From contig NZ_CP053381.1 in NCBI RefSeq assembly GCF_017868775.1, positions 248,001-312,000 on the forward strand: a stretch of DNA of 64,000 bases. The letters run 5' to 3'. The translations under genes were made by a program, and so were the position numbers. The notes beneath the pieces are model-generated. The model did not search any database, was not told the DNA's origin, and saw only the letters and a program-made list of their open reading frames with translations. Positions 54,712 through 63,861 of the stretch are shown here, one piece after another. This DNA is from Billgrantia sulfidoxydans (GTDB lineage: Bacteria > Pseudomonadota > Gammaproteobacteria > Pseudomonadales > Halomonadaceae). Positions within the stretch are counted from its first letter, which is position 1; each line of letters begins with the position of its first letter.

Positions 54712-55638
54712 ATGAGCATCCTGGTACTTGCAGAACATCACGACGGCCAGCTCGCCGGCGCCACCGCCCATGTGGTCGCGGCGGCCCAGGCGATTGGCGG
54801 CGACATCGACGTGCTGGTGGCCGGCGAGAACGTCGGTGCCGTGGCCGAGGCCGCCGCCAGGCTCGACGGCGTGAGCAAGGTGCGGGTGGCCGACCACGCC
54901 GCCTATGCCCACCAGCTCGCCGAGCCCCTGGGCGCGCTGCTGGTCGAGCTCGCCGGCGACTACCGCCACGTGCTGGCCGCCGCCTCCACCACCGGCAAGA
55001 ACGTGCTGCCGCGCGTCGCCGCCCTGAAGGACGTCAGCCAGATCTCCGAGATCGTCGAAGTGGTTGATGGCGACACCTTCAAGCGCCCCATCTATGCCGG
55101 CAATGCCATTGCCACGGTCAAGAGCGCCGACGCGCTCAAGGTGATCACCGTGCGCACCACGGCGTTCGATGCGGTGGCAGAGGGCGGCAGTGCCAGCGTC
55201 GAGAGCGTCGAGTTCGTGGCCGAGAATAGCCAGTCCACCTTCCTCAAGCAGGAGCTGGCCCAGAGCGACCGTCCCGAACTGGGCGGGGCGCGGGTGGTCA
55301 TCTCCGGCGGTCGCGGCATGGGCAGCGGCGAGAACTTCAAGCTGCTCGAGGGTATCGCCGACAAGCTGGGCGCGGCCATCGGTGCCTCGCGTGCCGCGGT
55401 GGACGCCGGCTTCGTGCCCAACGACATGCAGGTCGGCCAGACCGGCAAGATCGTCGCGCCGGAGCTCTACATCGCCGTGGGCATTTCCGGGGCGATCCAG
55501 CACCTGGCCGGCATGAAGGACTCCAAGGTGATCGTGGCGATCAACAAGGACGAGGAGGCGCCGATCTTCCAGGTGGCCGATTACGGCCTGGTCGGTGACC
55601 TGTTCGAGATCCTGCCGGAGCTGGAGAGCAAGCTGTAA
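54712..55638 (+). CDS. etfA: Electron transfer flavoprotein alpha subunit
   Basis: A 308-residue ETF alpha chain. The N-terminal domain begins [14 protein letters not shown]; the C-terminal FAD-binding domain contains [56 protein letters not shown] and [16 protein letters not shown]. The ATG at 54712 has GGGGAG upstream; an in-frame start 18 bases earlier overlaps etfB and has no RBS. It ends 7 bases before the convergent thioesterase stop. Confidence 0.96.
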   Translation: MSILVLAEHHDGQLAGATAHVVAAAQAIGGDIDVLVAGENVGAVAEAAARLDGVSKVRVADHAAYAHQLAEPLGALLVELAGDYRHVLAAASTTGKNVLPRVAALKDVSQISEIVEVVDGDTFKRPIYAGNAIATVKSADALKVITVRTTAFDAVAEGGSASVESVEFVAENSQSTFLKQELAQSDRPELGGARVVISGGRGMGSGENFKLLEGIADKLGAAIGASRAAVDAGFVPNDMQVGQTGKIVAPELYIAVGISGAIQHLAGMKDSKVIVAINKDEEAPIFQVADYGLVGDLFEILPELESKL

Positions 55639-55645
55639 TCCCTCC

Positions 55646-56104
55646 TCAACGCCGCGGGATACCGATCCGCCGCCCGGCCGCCTCCGGCCAGGCGGCGGCC
55701 TCGGTTCGCGGCAGGGCATCGATGGCCTCGGCCACCTCAGGCGGAAAGGGCGCGGGGCGGTGGCTTCCCGTGTCGATGCCCATCAGCATCTGCTCGCTGG
55801 TGGCCAGCGTCTCGCCGGCGTCGTCGTGCATCGTGAAGAACAGGTGCAGGCGCTTGGCGTCGCGGTCGAGCAGCAGCGCCTTGACGGTCAGCGCCTGCCC
55901 CTGGTGGGCCTCGCGCCGGTAGCAGAGGTGGGTCTCCAGGGTGAAGAGGGTATAGGCGAGGCGCTCGCGCCCCTCGGCATCCAGCCCGATCCGCTCCATC
56001 AGCGTGTCCACCGCCAGCGAGAACACCCTGGCGTATTCGGCATCGTTCATATGGCCGTTGTAGTCGACCCACTCCGGGGCGACCCGGGTCGTCAGCAGTG
56101 CCAT
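55646..56104 (-). CDS. Hotdog-fold acyl-CoA thioesterase
   Basis: A 152-residue 4-hydroxybenzoyl-CoA-thioesterase-type hotdog protein. The active-site region is VDYNGHMNDAEYARVFSLAVD, with the conserved aspartate/asparagine-histidine pattern, and LFTLETHLCYRREAHQGQALTVKALLLDRDAKRLHLFF is the central beta-hairpin. Single genes of this type serve as betainyl-CoA thioesterase in carnitine catabolism, and the amine-rich setting makes that possible; no carnitine dehydrogenase is in the window. Divergent from the ABC transporter operon and convergent with etfA. Confidence 0.85.
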   Translation of the reverse strand: MALLTTRVAPEWVDYNGHMNDAEYARVFSLAVDTLMERIGLDAEGRERLAYTLFTLETHLCYRREAHQGQALTVKALLLDRDAKRLHLFFTMHDDAGETLATSEQMLMGIDTGSHRPAPFPPEVAEAIDALPRTEAAAWPEAAGRRIGIPRR

Positions 56105-56325
56105 CGGTGGCTCTCCCTTGATTTAGTAATTGCGTCTATTGTCGGCGCAGCGACACCGACCGAGGGGTTTACCAAGAATCGGTCTCGATACCGCAAATGC
56201 AACTGCCAATAGTCGAAATAGCGCTGAAAAGTATTCCTAAGGCAATTCTGGCTTTCTTGGCTAAGGTATGGGAGAACCTCTCCAGGGCGAATGCCCATCA
56301 AACGCTTGATTGAGGAAATAACAAG
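56105..56325. promoter_or_regulatory. Divergent promoter region thioesterase / ABC transporter
   Basis: A 221-bp spacer, AT-richer than the flanking genes, that must hold both promoters. No operator with clear symmetry was recognised; the TGTACA motif is absent. Confidence 0.35.
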
Positions 56326-57909
56326 ATGCTACCCAAGAAGACCCTTCTGGCCACCGCCGTGATCGGCGCCATGCTGGCCACCGCCGCGAATGCCGAGACC
56401 CTGCGCTGGACCCGTTCCGCGGACAGCCTGACCATGGACCCCCATTCGCAGAACGAGGGGCCGACCCATTCGGTCAATCACCAGATCTTCGATACGCTGC
56501 TGTTCCAGGACATGGACGTCGAGTATCAGCCGGGCCTGGCCACCGAGTGGCACGTGAAGGAGGACGAACCCACCGTCTGGGTGTTCAAGATCCGCGAAGG
56601 TGTGACCTTCCACGAAGGCCAGTCGTTGACCGCCGATGACGTGGTCTTCTCCATCAATCGCGCGCGTCACGAGAATTCCGACATGCGCGGCCTGCTCACC
56701 TCCATTTCCGAGGTGCGCGCCGTCGACGACCATACCGTCGAGATCGAGACCAGCGAGCCCAACCCGCTGCTGCCCAACAACTTCACCAACCTGTTCATCA
56801 TGAGCCGCGAGTGGGCGGAGGAGCACGGCGTAGAGGAGCCGCAGAACTACGCCGCCGGCGAAGAGACCTATGCCGTGCGCAACGCCAACGGCACCGGTCC
56901 GTTCCGCGTCGAGAGCCGCGAGCCCGACGTGCGCACCGTGTTCGTGCGCAACGACGACTACTGGGGTATCGATGAGTACCCGATGGAGATCTCCCGCCTG
57001 GTGTTCACGCCCATCGAGTCGGCTTCCACCCGCGTGGCGGCGCTGCTCTCCGGCGAGGTCGACTTCCTGCAGGAAACCCCGGTGCAGGACATCGAGCGCC
57101 TGGCCGAAGCCGACGGCATCAAGAACGAGCAGGGCCCAGAGAACCGCACCATCTTCCTCGGCATGGACATGGGCTCGGCCCAGCTGCGCACCGCCGACAC
57201 CGACGACAACCCCTTCGCCGACCGCCGCGTACGCGAGGCGATCAACCTGGCGGTGGACGCCAACACCATTCAGCGCGCGGTGATGCGCGGCAACTCCCAG
57301 CCGGCCGGCATGATCGCGCCGCCCTTCGTCAACGGCTACACGGAAGAGATGGACGAAGTGCCGGAGGCGGATGTCGAACGGGCCCAGGAGTTGATGGAGG
57401 AGGCCGGCTACGGTGACGGTTTCCGCGTCACGCTCAACTGCCCCAACGACCGCTACGTCAACGACGAGCAGATCTGCCAGGCAGTGGTCAGCATGCTGGC
57501 GCGTATCGGCATCACCGTGGACCTGGTGGCCCAGACCCGTTCGCTGCACTTCGCCGAGCTGGCGCGTGAGGAGTACGACTTCTACCTGCTGGGCTGGGGC
57601 GTGCCCACCATGGATTCCGAGTACATCTTCAACTACCTCTACCACACCAAGGACGGCGATCGCGGTTCGTGGAACTTCACCGGCTACTCCGACGAGCGGG
57701 TGGACGAGCTGACCGTGGCGATGGGGCAGGAGATCGACGAGGAGGCACGCAACGAGATGATCGCGGAAGCGTGGGAGATCGTGCACGACGAGATCCTCTA
57801 CATCCCGATCCACCACCAGATGCTGACCTGGTCGATGCGCGACGACATCGACTTCAAGGTGCAGAGCGAAAATACGCCGCACTTCAAGTATCTACAATTC
57901 AATCAATAA
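56326..57909 (+). CDS. ABC transporter substrate-binding protein, oligopeptide type
   Basis: A 527-residue SBP_bac_5-family periplasmic protein with a signal peptide (MLPKKTLLATAVIGAMLATAANA, cleavage near ANA-ETL). Family text: SLTMDPHSQNEGPTHSV, LATEWHVKEDEPTVWVFKIREGVTFHEGQSLTADDVVFSI, NGTGPFRVESREP and FADRRVREAINLAVD. Members bind di/oligopeptides, nickel complexes, opines or other small molecules, so the ligand is unknown. It heads a complete five-gene importer operon. A hairpin downstream probably keeps its level above that of the permeases. Confidence 0.9.
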   Translation: MLPKKTLLATAVIGAMLATAANAETLRWTRSADSLTMDPHSQNEGPTHSVNHQIFDTLLFQDMDVEYQPGLATEWHVKEDEPTVWVFKIREGVTFHEGQSLTADDVVFSINRARHENSDMRGLLTSISEVRAVDDHTVEIETSEPNPLLPNNFTNLFIMSREWAEEHGVEEPQNYAAGEETYAVRNANGTGPFRVESREPDVRTVFVRNDDYWGIDEYPMEISRLVFTPIESASTRVAALLSGEVDFLQETPVQDIERLAEADGIKNEQGPENRTIFLGMDMGSAQLRTADTDDNPFADRRVREAINLAVDANTIQRAVMRGNSQPAGMIAPPFVNGYTEEMDEVPEADVERAQELMEEAGYGDGFRVTLNCPNDRYVNDEQICQAVVSMLARIGITVDLVAQTRSLHFAELAREEYDFYLLGWGVPTMDSEYIFNYLYHTKDGDRGSWNFTGYSDERVDELTVAMGQEIDEEARNEMIAEAWEIVHDEILYIPIHHQMLTWSMRDDIDFKVQSENTPHFKYLQFNQ

Positions 57910-57925
57910 GTCTTATTGAACACGA

Positions 57926-57952
57926 CCTCCGGCTGCCACAAGCGGCCGGGGG
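57926..57952 (+). terminator. Intercistronic hairpin after the binding-protein gene
   Basis: An 11-bp stem with two wobble pairs and a CACAA loop (CCGGCTGC at 57929-57936, GCGGCCGG at 57942-57949), between the binding protein and first permease. No T-run: typical of stabilising stems that raise binding-protein expression. Confidence 0.6.
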
Positions 57953-57975
57953 CATCGTCGTGATTTGGTGATCCC

Positions 57976-58956
57976 ATGCTAGCGTTTCTGATCCAGCGCG
58001 TGCTGCAGGCCATCTTCGTGATGTTCGTGGTCGCGCTCATCTCGTTCTCGCTGTTCCACTACGTCGGCGACCCGGTGCTCAACATGCTCGGGCAGGAGGC
58101 CACCGAGGCCGACCGCGCCGCCTTGCGCGCCCAGCTCGGCCTCGACCAGCCGGTGGTGGTGCAGTTCTGGAATTTCATCGTCAATGCCGCCCAGTTCGAG
58201 TTCGGCATCTCCTACCGCTCGGCGCGCCCGGTGACCGACCTGATCCTCGAGCGGCTGCCCGCCACCCTGGAGCTGGCCATCCTCTCGGCGATCTTCGCCG
58301 TGGTCATGGGCATCGTGCTGGGCATCTATACCGCACTGCGTCGCCGCAGCTGGCTAGCCAACTTCATCATGACCGCCTCGCTGATCGGCGTGTCGCTGCC
58401 CACCTTCCTGATCGGCGTGCTGCTGATCTATGTCTTCGCCGTGGAGCTCGGCGTGCTGCCGGCCTTCGGCCGCGGTGAGACGGTACGCCTCGGCGACTGG
58501 TGGACCACCGGGCTGCTCACCGCCAGCGGCCTGCGCTCACTGATCCTGCCGGCGATCACCCTGGGGCTGTTCCAGCTCACGCTGATCATGCGCCTGGTGC
58601 GGGCCGAGATGCTCGAGGTACTGAGCACCGACTACATCAAGTTCGCCCGCGCGCGGGGGCTCTCCAAGCGTGTGGTGAACCTGCGCCACGCGTTGAAGAA
58701 CACCATGATCCCCGTGATCACCATCATCGGCCTGCAGCTCGGCACCATCATCGCCTTCGCCATCATCACCGAGACGGTGTTCCAGTGGCCCGGCGTGGGG
58801 GCGCTGTTCATCACCGCCGTGCGCTTCGTCGACGTGCCGGTGATGGCCGCCTACCTGATGATGATCGCGCTGGTGTTCGTGGTCATCAATCTGGTGGTGG
58901 ATCTGCTCTACTACGCCGTCGACCCACGGCTGCGGGCCCAGGGAGGTGGCAAATGA
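57976..58956 (+). CDS. ABC transporter permease, DppB type
   Basis: A 326-residue inner-membrane permease with six helices. The N-terminus MLAFLIQRVLQAIFVMFVVALISF is typical of DppB/OppB, and the cytoplasmic EAA loop is EVLSTDYIKFARARGLSKRVVNLRHALKNTMIPVIT, which docks on the ATPases. It overlaps the next permease by 4 bases (ATGA). Confidence 0.93.
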   Translation: MLAFLIQRVLQAIFVMFVVALISFSLFHYVGDPVLNMLGQEATEADRAALRAQLGLDQPVVVQFWNFIVNAAQFEFGISYRSARPVTDLILERLPATLELAILSAIFAVVMGIVLGIYTALRRRSWLANFIMTASLIGVSLPTFLIGVLLIYVFAVELGVLPAFGRGETVRLGDWWTTGLLTASGLRSLILPAITLGLFQLTLIMRLVRAEMLEVLSTDYIKFARARGLSKRVVNLRHALKNTMIPVITIIGLQLGTIIAFAIITETVFQWPGVGALFITAVRFVDVPVMAAYLMMIALVFVVINLVVDLLYYAVDPRLRAQGGGK

Positions 58957-59921
58957 GTCAGGACGTACAGACCCGAGACCAGGAGGCGCCCGTCGTGCCG
59001 CCCAGGCCGAGCAAGTGGCGCACCTTCCTCGACAGCGATGTCGTCTACTCGTGGAAGCGCCAGCCGGTGGTGATACTCGCCACCCTGGTCACGCTGACCA
59101 TGTTCGCGGCGGCCCTGTTCGCGCCGTGGATCGCGCCGCAGAACCCGTTCGACCCGCGCCAGCTGGAGCTGATCGACGCCTTTGCGCCGCCGATGACGAC
59201 CTCGGACTTCACCGGCAACTTCTACCTGCTGGGCAGCGACAGCCAGGGCCGCGACGTCTTCTCGGCGATTCTCTACGGCTCGCGCATCTCGCTGCTGGTG
59301 GGCTTCGCCGCGGTGATCTTCGCCCTGGTGATGGGCACCGCCCTGGGCCTTTTGGCGGGCTTCCGCGGCGGCTGGCGCGACGCGCTGATCATGCGTATCG
59401 CCGATGTGCAGCTCACTTTCCCCTCGATCCTGATGGCGCTGCTGATCTTCGGCGTGATCCGCGGTTTCCTGCCGCGCTCGATGCACGCCGAGGTGGCCAT
59501 CATCGTGCTGATCATTGCCATCGGCCTCTCCGACTGGGTGCAGTACGCCCGTGCCGTGCGCGGCGCCACCATGGTGGAGAAGAGCAAGGAGTACGTGCAG
59601 GCGGCGCGAGTGATCGGCCTGCCGGCGCGCAAGATCCTGTTCCAGCACATCCTGCCCAACGTGCTGCGTCCGGTGCTGGTGATCGGCACCATCGGGCTGG
59701 CGCTGGCGATCATCGCCGAGGCCACGCTGTCGTTCCTGGGGGTCGGCATGCCGGCCACCCAGCCGAGCCTGGGCACCCTTATCCGGGTGGGCCAGGATTA
59801 CACGTTCTCGGGGGAGTGGTGGATCCTGCTCTTCCCCGGGGTGGCGCTGCTGATACTGGCGCTCTCCGTCAATCTGCTGGGAGACTGGTTGCGTGATGTC
59901 CTCAACCCCAAGCTCCGTTAA
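58953..59921 (+). CDS. ABC transporter permease, DppC type
   Basis: A 322-residue permease with six helices after a ~55-residue cytosolic lead. The DppC/OppC features are LGSDSQGRDVFSAILYGSRISLLVGFAAV and the EAA loop KSKEYVQAARVIGLPARKILFQHILPNVL. The start overlaps the dppB-type stop (ATGA); GGAGG precedes it. It pairs with the upstream permease to form the channel. Confidence 0.94.
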   Translation: MSQDVQTRDQEAPVVPPRPSKWRTFLDSDVVYSWKRQPVVILATLVTLTMFAAALFAPWIAPQNPFDPRQLELIDAFAPPMTTSDFTGNFYLLGSDSQGRDVFSAILYGSRISLLVGFAAVIFALVMGTALGLLAGFRGGWRDALIMRIADVQLTFPSILMALLIFGVIRGFLPRSMHAEVAIIVLIIAIGLSDWVQYARAVRGATMVEKSKEYVQAARVIGLPARKILFQHILPNVLRPVLVIGTIGLALAIIAEATLSFLGVGMPATQPSLGTLIRVGQDYTFSGEWWILLFPGVALLILALSVNLLGDWLRDVLNPKLR

Positions 59922-60981
59922 CCAAAGCGCCGCCATCGGCCACGAGCCTGCTGCCGCGGCGCAGGAACCGGTGCTCTCCGTTCACCATCTGCGGGTGGAG
60001 TTCCCCACCCGCCACGGCACCCTGGTGGCGCTCGACGACGTCTCCTTCGACATCGCCCCCGGCGAGGTGCTGGGCGTGGTGGGCGAGTCCGGGGCCGGCA
60101 AGTCGATGACCGGCAACGCCGTGATCCGGCTGCTCGAGCCGCCCGGGCGCATCGCCGCGGGCGAAGTGCATCTCTCGGGCAAGCGTATCGACGACCTCCC
60201 CGAAGAGCAGTTCGTGCCGCTGCGCGGCCGCCATATCGGCATGATCTTCCAGGACCCGCTGACCAGCCTCAACCCGCTGTTCTCGATTGGCGATCAGCTA
60301 GTGGAAACCATTCGCGCCCACCTGCCGATGAGCGAGCGCGAGGCGCGCGAAGAGGCGCTCAAGCTGCTGCGCGAGGTGGGCATTCCCGCTCCCGAGAACC
60401 GCCTCGACAGCTACCCGCACCAGTTCTCCGGCGGCATGCGCCAGCGCGTGGTGATCGCCCTGGCGCTGGCGGCGCGCCCCGAGTTCATCATCGCCGACGA
60501 GCCCACCACGGCACTGGACGTCTCGGTGCAGGCGCAGATCCTCGCCCTGCTCAAGCGGCTGTGCGCCGACCATGGCACCGCGGTAATGCTGGTGACCCAC
60601 GACATGGGGGTGATCGCCGAGACCGCCGACCGCGTGGCGGTGATGTACGCCGGCCGGCTGATCGAGATCGGCCCGGTCGACGAGGTGGTGCGCCACCCGC
60701 AGCACCCCTACACCAAGGGGCTGATGGCCTCGATTCCGAGCGTGGAGAAGCGCCTCGAGCGGCTCTACCAGATCGAGGGCTCGATGCCGCGGCTGGCGGC
60801 GATCCCCGCGGGCTGCGCCTTCAATCCGCGCTGCCCCCACGCCCAGCAGCGCTGTCGTGACGAAAGGCCGGAGCTGATGCCGGCGGAGGGCAGCCGCGCG
60901 GCCTGCTGGCTGCACGACCCGGTCGACCCACTGCCGCCGCGACAAGACGTAGAGGGACGGGAGGTGAGCCATGTGCGCTGA
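59893..60981 (+). CDS. ABC transporter ATP-binding protein, DppD type
   Basis: A 362-residue ATPase. Walker A is [10 protein letters not shown], the signature is [16 protein letters not shown], Walker B is [12 protein letters not shown], and the C-terminal oligopeptide-transporter domain ends with the cysteine motif [14 protein letters not shown]. In some DppD/OppD proteins these cysteines bind an iron-sulfur cluster. It starts inside the end of the previous permease (GTG 59893 or ATG 59896; 26-29 base overlap) and overlaps the next ATPase by 11 bases. Confidence 0.94.
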   Translation: MMSSTPSSVNQSAAIGHEPAAAAQEPVLSVHHLRVEFPTRHGTLVALDDVSFDIAPGEVLGVVGESGAGKSMTGNAVIRLLEPPGRIAAGEVHLSGKRIDDLPEEQFVPLRGRHIGMIFQDPLTSLNPLFSIGDQLVETIRAHLPMSEREAREEALKLLREVGIPAPENRLDSYPHQFSGGMRQRVVIALALAARPEFIIADEPTTALDVSVQAQILALLKRLCADHGTAVMLVTHDMGVIAETADRVAVMYAGRLIEIGPVDEVVRHPQHPYTKGLMASIPSVEKRLERLYQIEGSMPRLAAIPAGCAFNPRCPHAQQRCRDERPELMPAEGSRAACWLHDPVDPLPPRQDVEGREVSHVR

Positions 60982-62017
60982 TACGGCAGTGAAGCAGACC
61001 ACGGCGGCGCAGGGTGAGAACCTGCTCGAAGCCCAGGACCTGGCGCGCTACTTCGACGTCTCCAAGCCTTGGCTCAACCGGGTGATCGAGCGCAGCGAGC
61101 GGCTCACGCTCAAGGCGGTGGACGGTGTGGGCTTCTCCATTCGCCGCGGCGAGACCCTCTCGCTGGTGGGCGAATCGGGCTGCGGCAAGTCCACCGTGGC
61201 GCGGCTGGTGGTAGGGCTCTACGGGCTCACCCGCGGCAGGCTGACGTTCGACGGCGAGGACATCAGCGACCTGGCCAGCCGCACCGGGCGCCAGGCCGCC
61301 AGCGTGCGCAAGCGTTTCCAGATGATCTTCCAGGACCCCTACGCCAGCCTCAACCCGCTGTGGCGGGTGGGCACCATCATCGGCGAGCCGCTGCGCTTCT
61401 TCCGCCCCGAGATGAGCGCCACCGACCGCCGCTGCCGGGTGGGCGAGCTGCTCGAGCAGGTGGGGATGTCGGCCATGGATGCCAACCGCTACCCGCACGA
61501 GTTCTCGGGCGGCCAGCGTCAGCGTATCTCCATCGCCCGGGCGCTGGCCAACGAGCCGGAGTTCATGATCTGCGACGAGCCGACCTCGGCGCTCGACGTC
61601 TCGGTGCAGGCGCAGATCCTCAACCTGATGCGCGACCTGCAGGACGAATACGGCCTGACGTACCTGTTCATCAGCCACGACATGGCGGTGGTCAAGCACA
61701 TGTCGGACCGCATCGCGGTGATGTACCTGGGGCGTATCGCCGAGATCTCCCCGGCCGACCAGCTCTTCGAGCGCCCTCACCATCCCTACTCGAAGATGCT
61801 GCTGGCCGCGGTGCCGTCGCTGGAGGGGGTGGGCAGGGAGCGCAGCGTGATCCAGGGCGAGGTGCCCAACCCGGTGCATCCGCCCTCGGGCTGCGCCTTC
61901 CATCCGCGCTGTCCGCACGCCAACGCGCGCTGCCAGGCCGAGGTGCCCAAGCTGATCGCGCGCAGCGATGGCAGCGAGGTGGCGTGTCACGGCGTCGAGG
62001 AGGGCAGGTTGCCATGA
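60971..62017 (+). CDS. ABC transporter ATP-binding protein, DppF type
   Basis: A 348-residue ATPase: Walker [15 protein letters not shown], signature [16 protein letters not shown], Walker [13 protein letters not shown], and the C-terminal cysteine motif [14 protein letters not shown]. It completes the SBP-permease-permease-ATPase-ATPase importer, all tightly overlapped. A TSUP gene starts 13 bases after its stop and may be co-transcribed. Confidence 0.94.
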   Translation: MCADTAVKQTTAAQGENLLEAQDLARYFDVSKPWLNRVIERSERLTLKAVDGVGFSIRRGETLSLVGESGCGKSTVARLVVGLYGLTRGRLTFDGEDISDLASRTGRQAASVRKRFQMIFQDPYASLNPLWRVGTIIGEPLRFFRPEMSATDRRCRVGELLEQVGMSAMDANRYPHEFSGGQRQRISIARALANEPEFMICDEPTSALDVSVQAQILNLMRDLQDEYGLTYLFISHDMAVVKHMSDRIAVMYLGRIAEISPADQLFERPHHPYSKMLLAAVPSLEGVGRERSVIQGEVPNPVHPPSGCAFHPRCPHANARCQAEVPKLIARSDGSEVACHGVEEGRLP

Positions 62018-62030
62018 GGCGCCCGGCCTG

Positions 62031-62792
62031 ATGCTGGAGCTGCTCTCGCCGCTGTCGGCCGGGGTCAACCTGGCCCTGGTGCTGCTCTCGGTGGTGACCT
62101 CGGCGCTCTCCGCGGCGGCGGGCATCGGCGGCGGCACGCTGCTGATCATCGCCATGGCCCAGGTGATGCCGGCCACGGCGCTGATTCCGGTGCACGGCAT
62201 GGTCCAGCTCGGCTCCAACGGCGGCCGCGCGGCGATGACCTGGCGTCACGTGCGCCGCGACATCGTCGCGGCCTTCCTGCCGGGTGTGATCGTCGGCGCC
62301 CTGGTCGCGGCCTGGTTGCTGATCCGCCTGCCCTACGGCGTGCTGGAACTGTGTATCGCCGCCTTCGTGCTCTACTCCTGCTGGGGTCCAGGTCTGCCCC
62401 AGCGGGCGGTGGGGCGCACCGGCACCGTGGTTGCCGGTGCCGTCACTACGCTGCTCTCCAGCCTGGTGGGCGCCAGCGGGCCGATGGTGGCCTCGTTCAT
62501 CAAGCTCGGCATGAGCGAGCGGCTGCCGCGGGTGGCCACCTTCGCCACCTGCATGACGCTGCAGCACATGACCAAGGCGTTCATCTTCGGCTTCGCCGGG
62601 TTTGTCTTCCGCGACTGGCTATGGCTGATGCTGGCGATGGTGGCGGCGGGCTTCGCCGGCACCTGGCTGGGCTTGCGCCTGCTGCACCGGGTGACCGACC
62701 ACCGCTTCGACTTTTTCTTCAAGTGGGCCCTGACCCTGCTGGCGCTGCGCCTGATCTGGCTGGGCGCGGAGCGGCTGTTGGGGTTAGGCTGA
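62031..62792 (+). CDS. TSUP/TauE-SafE family membrane transporter
   Basis: A 253-residue protein with about eight hydrophobic helices. The two TSUP motifs are visible in ALSAAAGIGGGTLLIIAMAQVM near the N-terminus and LLSSLVGASGPMVASFIKL in the middle. Members export sulfite, sulfoacetate or other organosulfonates or take up such anions; substrate unknown. The ATG at 62031 has a distant GAGG; earlier in-frame starts would overlap the ATPase gene. It lies 13 bases after the ABC operon, suggesting co-expression. Confidence 0.85.
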   Translation: MLELLSPLSAGVNLALVLLSVVTSALSAAAGIGGGTLLIIAMAQVMPATALIPVHGMVQLGSNGGRAAMTWRHVRRDIVAAFLPGVIVGALVAAWLLIRLPYGVLELCIAAFVLYSCWGPGLPQRAVGRTGTVVAGAVTTLLSSLVGASGPMVASFIKLGMSERLPRVATFATCMTLQHMTKAFIFGFAGFVFRDWLWLMLAMVAAGFAGTWLGLRLLHRVTDHRFDFFFKWALTLLALRLIWLGAERLLGLG

Positions 62793-62829
62793 ACGTAAAC
62801 GGCCTGGCCTGACCGGAAAGGAGTCTGTC

Positions 62830-63258
62830 ATGAAGCGCTTGATAACCTCTCTGCCATTGATTCTGTTGCTGCTATTGGCCGGCTGCGCCGGCATGGGCGA
62901 TCCACGGGATAGCGCCACCGAACTGGAGCCCGGTCGCTTCTACGAGGTCATGACGCCGGGGCATCGCTACTACACCTTTACCCTGGATGCCCCCGCCCGC
63001 GTGGTGCTGGAAAGCCACACCTTCCCCGGCGACACGGGGATCGTGGCACCCGCGGGACAGCTGCTCGATGCCGACGGGCAAGTGGTGGAGCGCGACTGGA
63101 ACAGCGGGCGCAACAGCAACTTCAGAATCGAGCGCCGACTCGAGGCGGGCACCTGGTACCTGCGGGTGACCACGCCGCATGCGAGCCCTGGTTCCTTCGG
63201 CATGATGGAGCGCGACTATCGTTATTCGGTGACGCTGAAGGTCGACCGGACGCGCTGA
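62830..63258 (+). CDS. Lipoprotein with PPC-like beta domain
   Basis: A 142-residue exported lipoprotein. The signal peptide ends in the lipobox LAGC, with the lipidated cysteine at residue 19 followed by AGMGD; glycine/aspartate nearby leave inner versus outer membrane sorting unclear. The mature part is beta-rich with YYTFTLDAPARVVLESHTFPGD, LLDADGQVV and LEAGTWYLRVTTP, resembling bacterial pre-peptidase C-terminal (PPC) domains found in secreted proteases. Function unknown. RBS AAGGAG precedes the ATG. Confidence 0.8.
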   Translation: MKRLITSLPLILLLLLAGCAGMGDPRDSATELEPGRFYEVMTPGHRYYTFTLDAPARVVLESHTFPGDTGIVAPAGQLLDADGQVVERDWNSGRNSNFRIERRLEAGTWYLRVTTPHASPGSFGMMERDYRYSVTLKVDRTR

Positions 63259-63342
63259 AGGGATAAAGGTCTTGGCGTGCCGGTCGCTTGCGAGGTAGCG
63301 AAACCCCCGCCCGACGAACAGGCAGGGGCGAGGGCGAGCCGA

Positions 63343-63861
63343 TCAGGACTCGATCGGGGCGCGCCAGTCGTCGGAACCGGAGGTGCCGGCGACGGTGTGT
63401 TCCCAGTCGATCTTGCGGTAGGCCAGGGAGACGTCCATCAGCTGAGTGAACTCGGCTTTGGTCATGTCCTGGGCATGCGGCATGCGCAGGTTGATGTCGA
63501 CGATGGTGGCGTCGGTCAGGGTGGTGGTGAAGAAGTGCTCCTGCTTGCCCTCGACGGAGGTGCGGTACCACTTCAGCTCGACGTTCGGCAGCATCTCGCC
63601 GGAGGCCAGGGCGTTGTACATCAGCGGCACGGCCTTGTTCAGGGCCACGGTGAAGACGAACGGCTTGTGGGCGCGCTGGCCGGAGGGCTGGCCGGACTGC
63701 GGGTCGGTGGGCACGGTCACGACGTGCTTGAACTCCTGGACCAGCATCTCGTCCTCGTGGCCTTCCACGTAGATGTTGCCCACGGAATCCGGGGTGAAGG
63801 CACCGGCAGTGATGTTGCCCTGGGTCTGGCCTTCGATGCTGATATAGCAGGGAGTCGGCAT
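63343..63861 (-). CDS. hcp: Hcp family type VI secretion tube protein
   Basis: A 172-residue Hcp protein. The signatures are PCYISIEGQTQGNITAG at the start, GHEDEMLVQEF, HKPFVFTVALNKAVPLMYNALASGE and WEHTVAGTSGSDDW near the end. Hcp hexamers stack to form the T6SS tube and can also be carried as secreted effectors. AAGGAG precedes the ATG. No other T6SS gene (tssB, tssC, vgrG, clpV) is in the window, so it is an orphan here, although the genes could lie beyond 64 kb upstream of it. A hcp gene away from its cluster is common. Confidence 0.94.
   Translation of the reverse strand: MPTPCYISIEGQTQGNITAGAFTPDSVGNIYVEGHEDEMLVQEFKHVVTVPTDPQSGQPSGQRAHKPFVFTVALNKAVPLMYNALASGEMLPNVELKWYRTSVEGKQEHFFTTTLTDATIVDINLRMPHAQDMTKAEFTQLMDVSLAYRKIDWEHTVAGTSGSDDWRAPIES

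Noticed and set aside
63343..63861. Type VI secretion cluster
   Set aside because: Only hcp is present; no sheath, baseplate or VgrG gene lies in the window.
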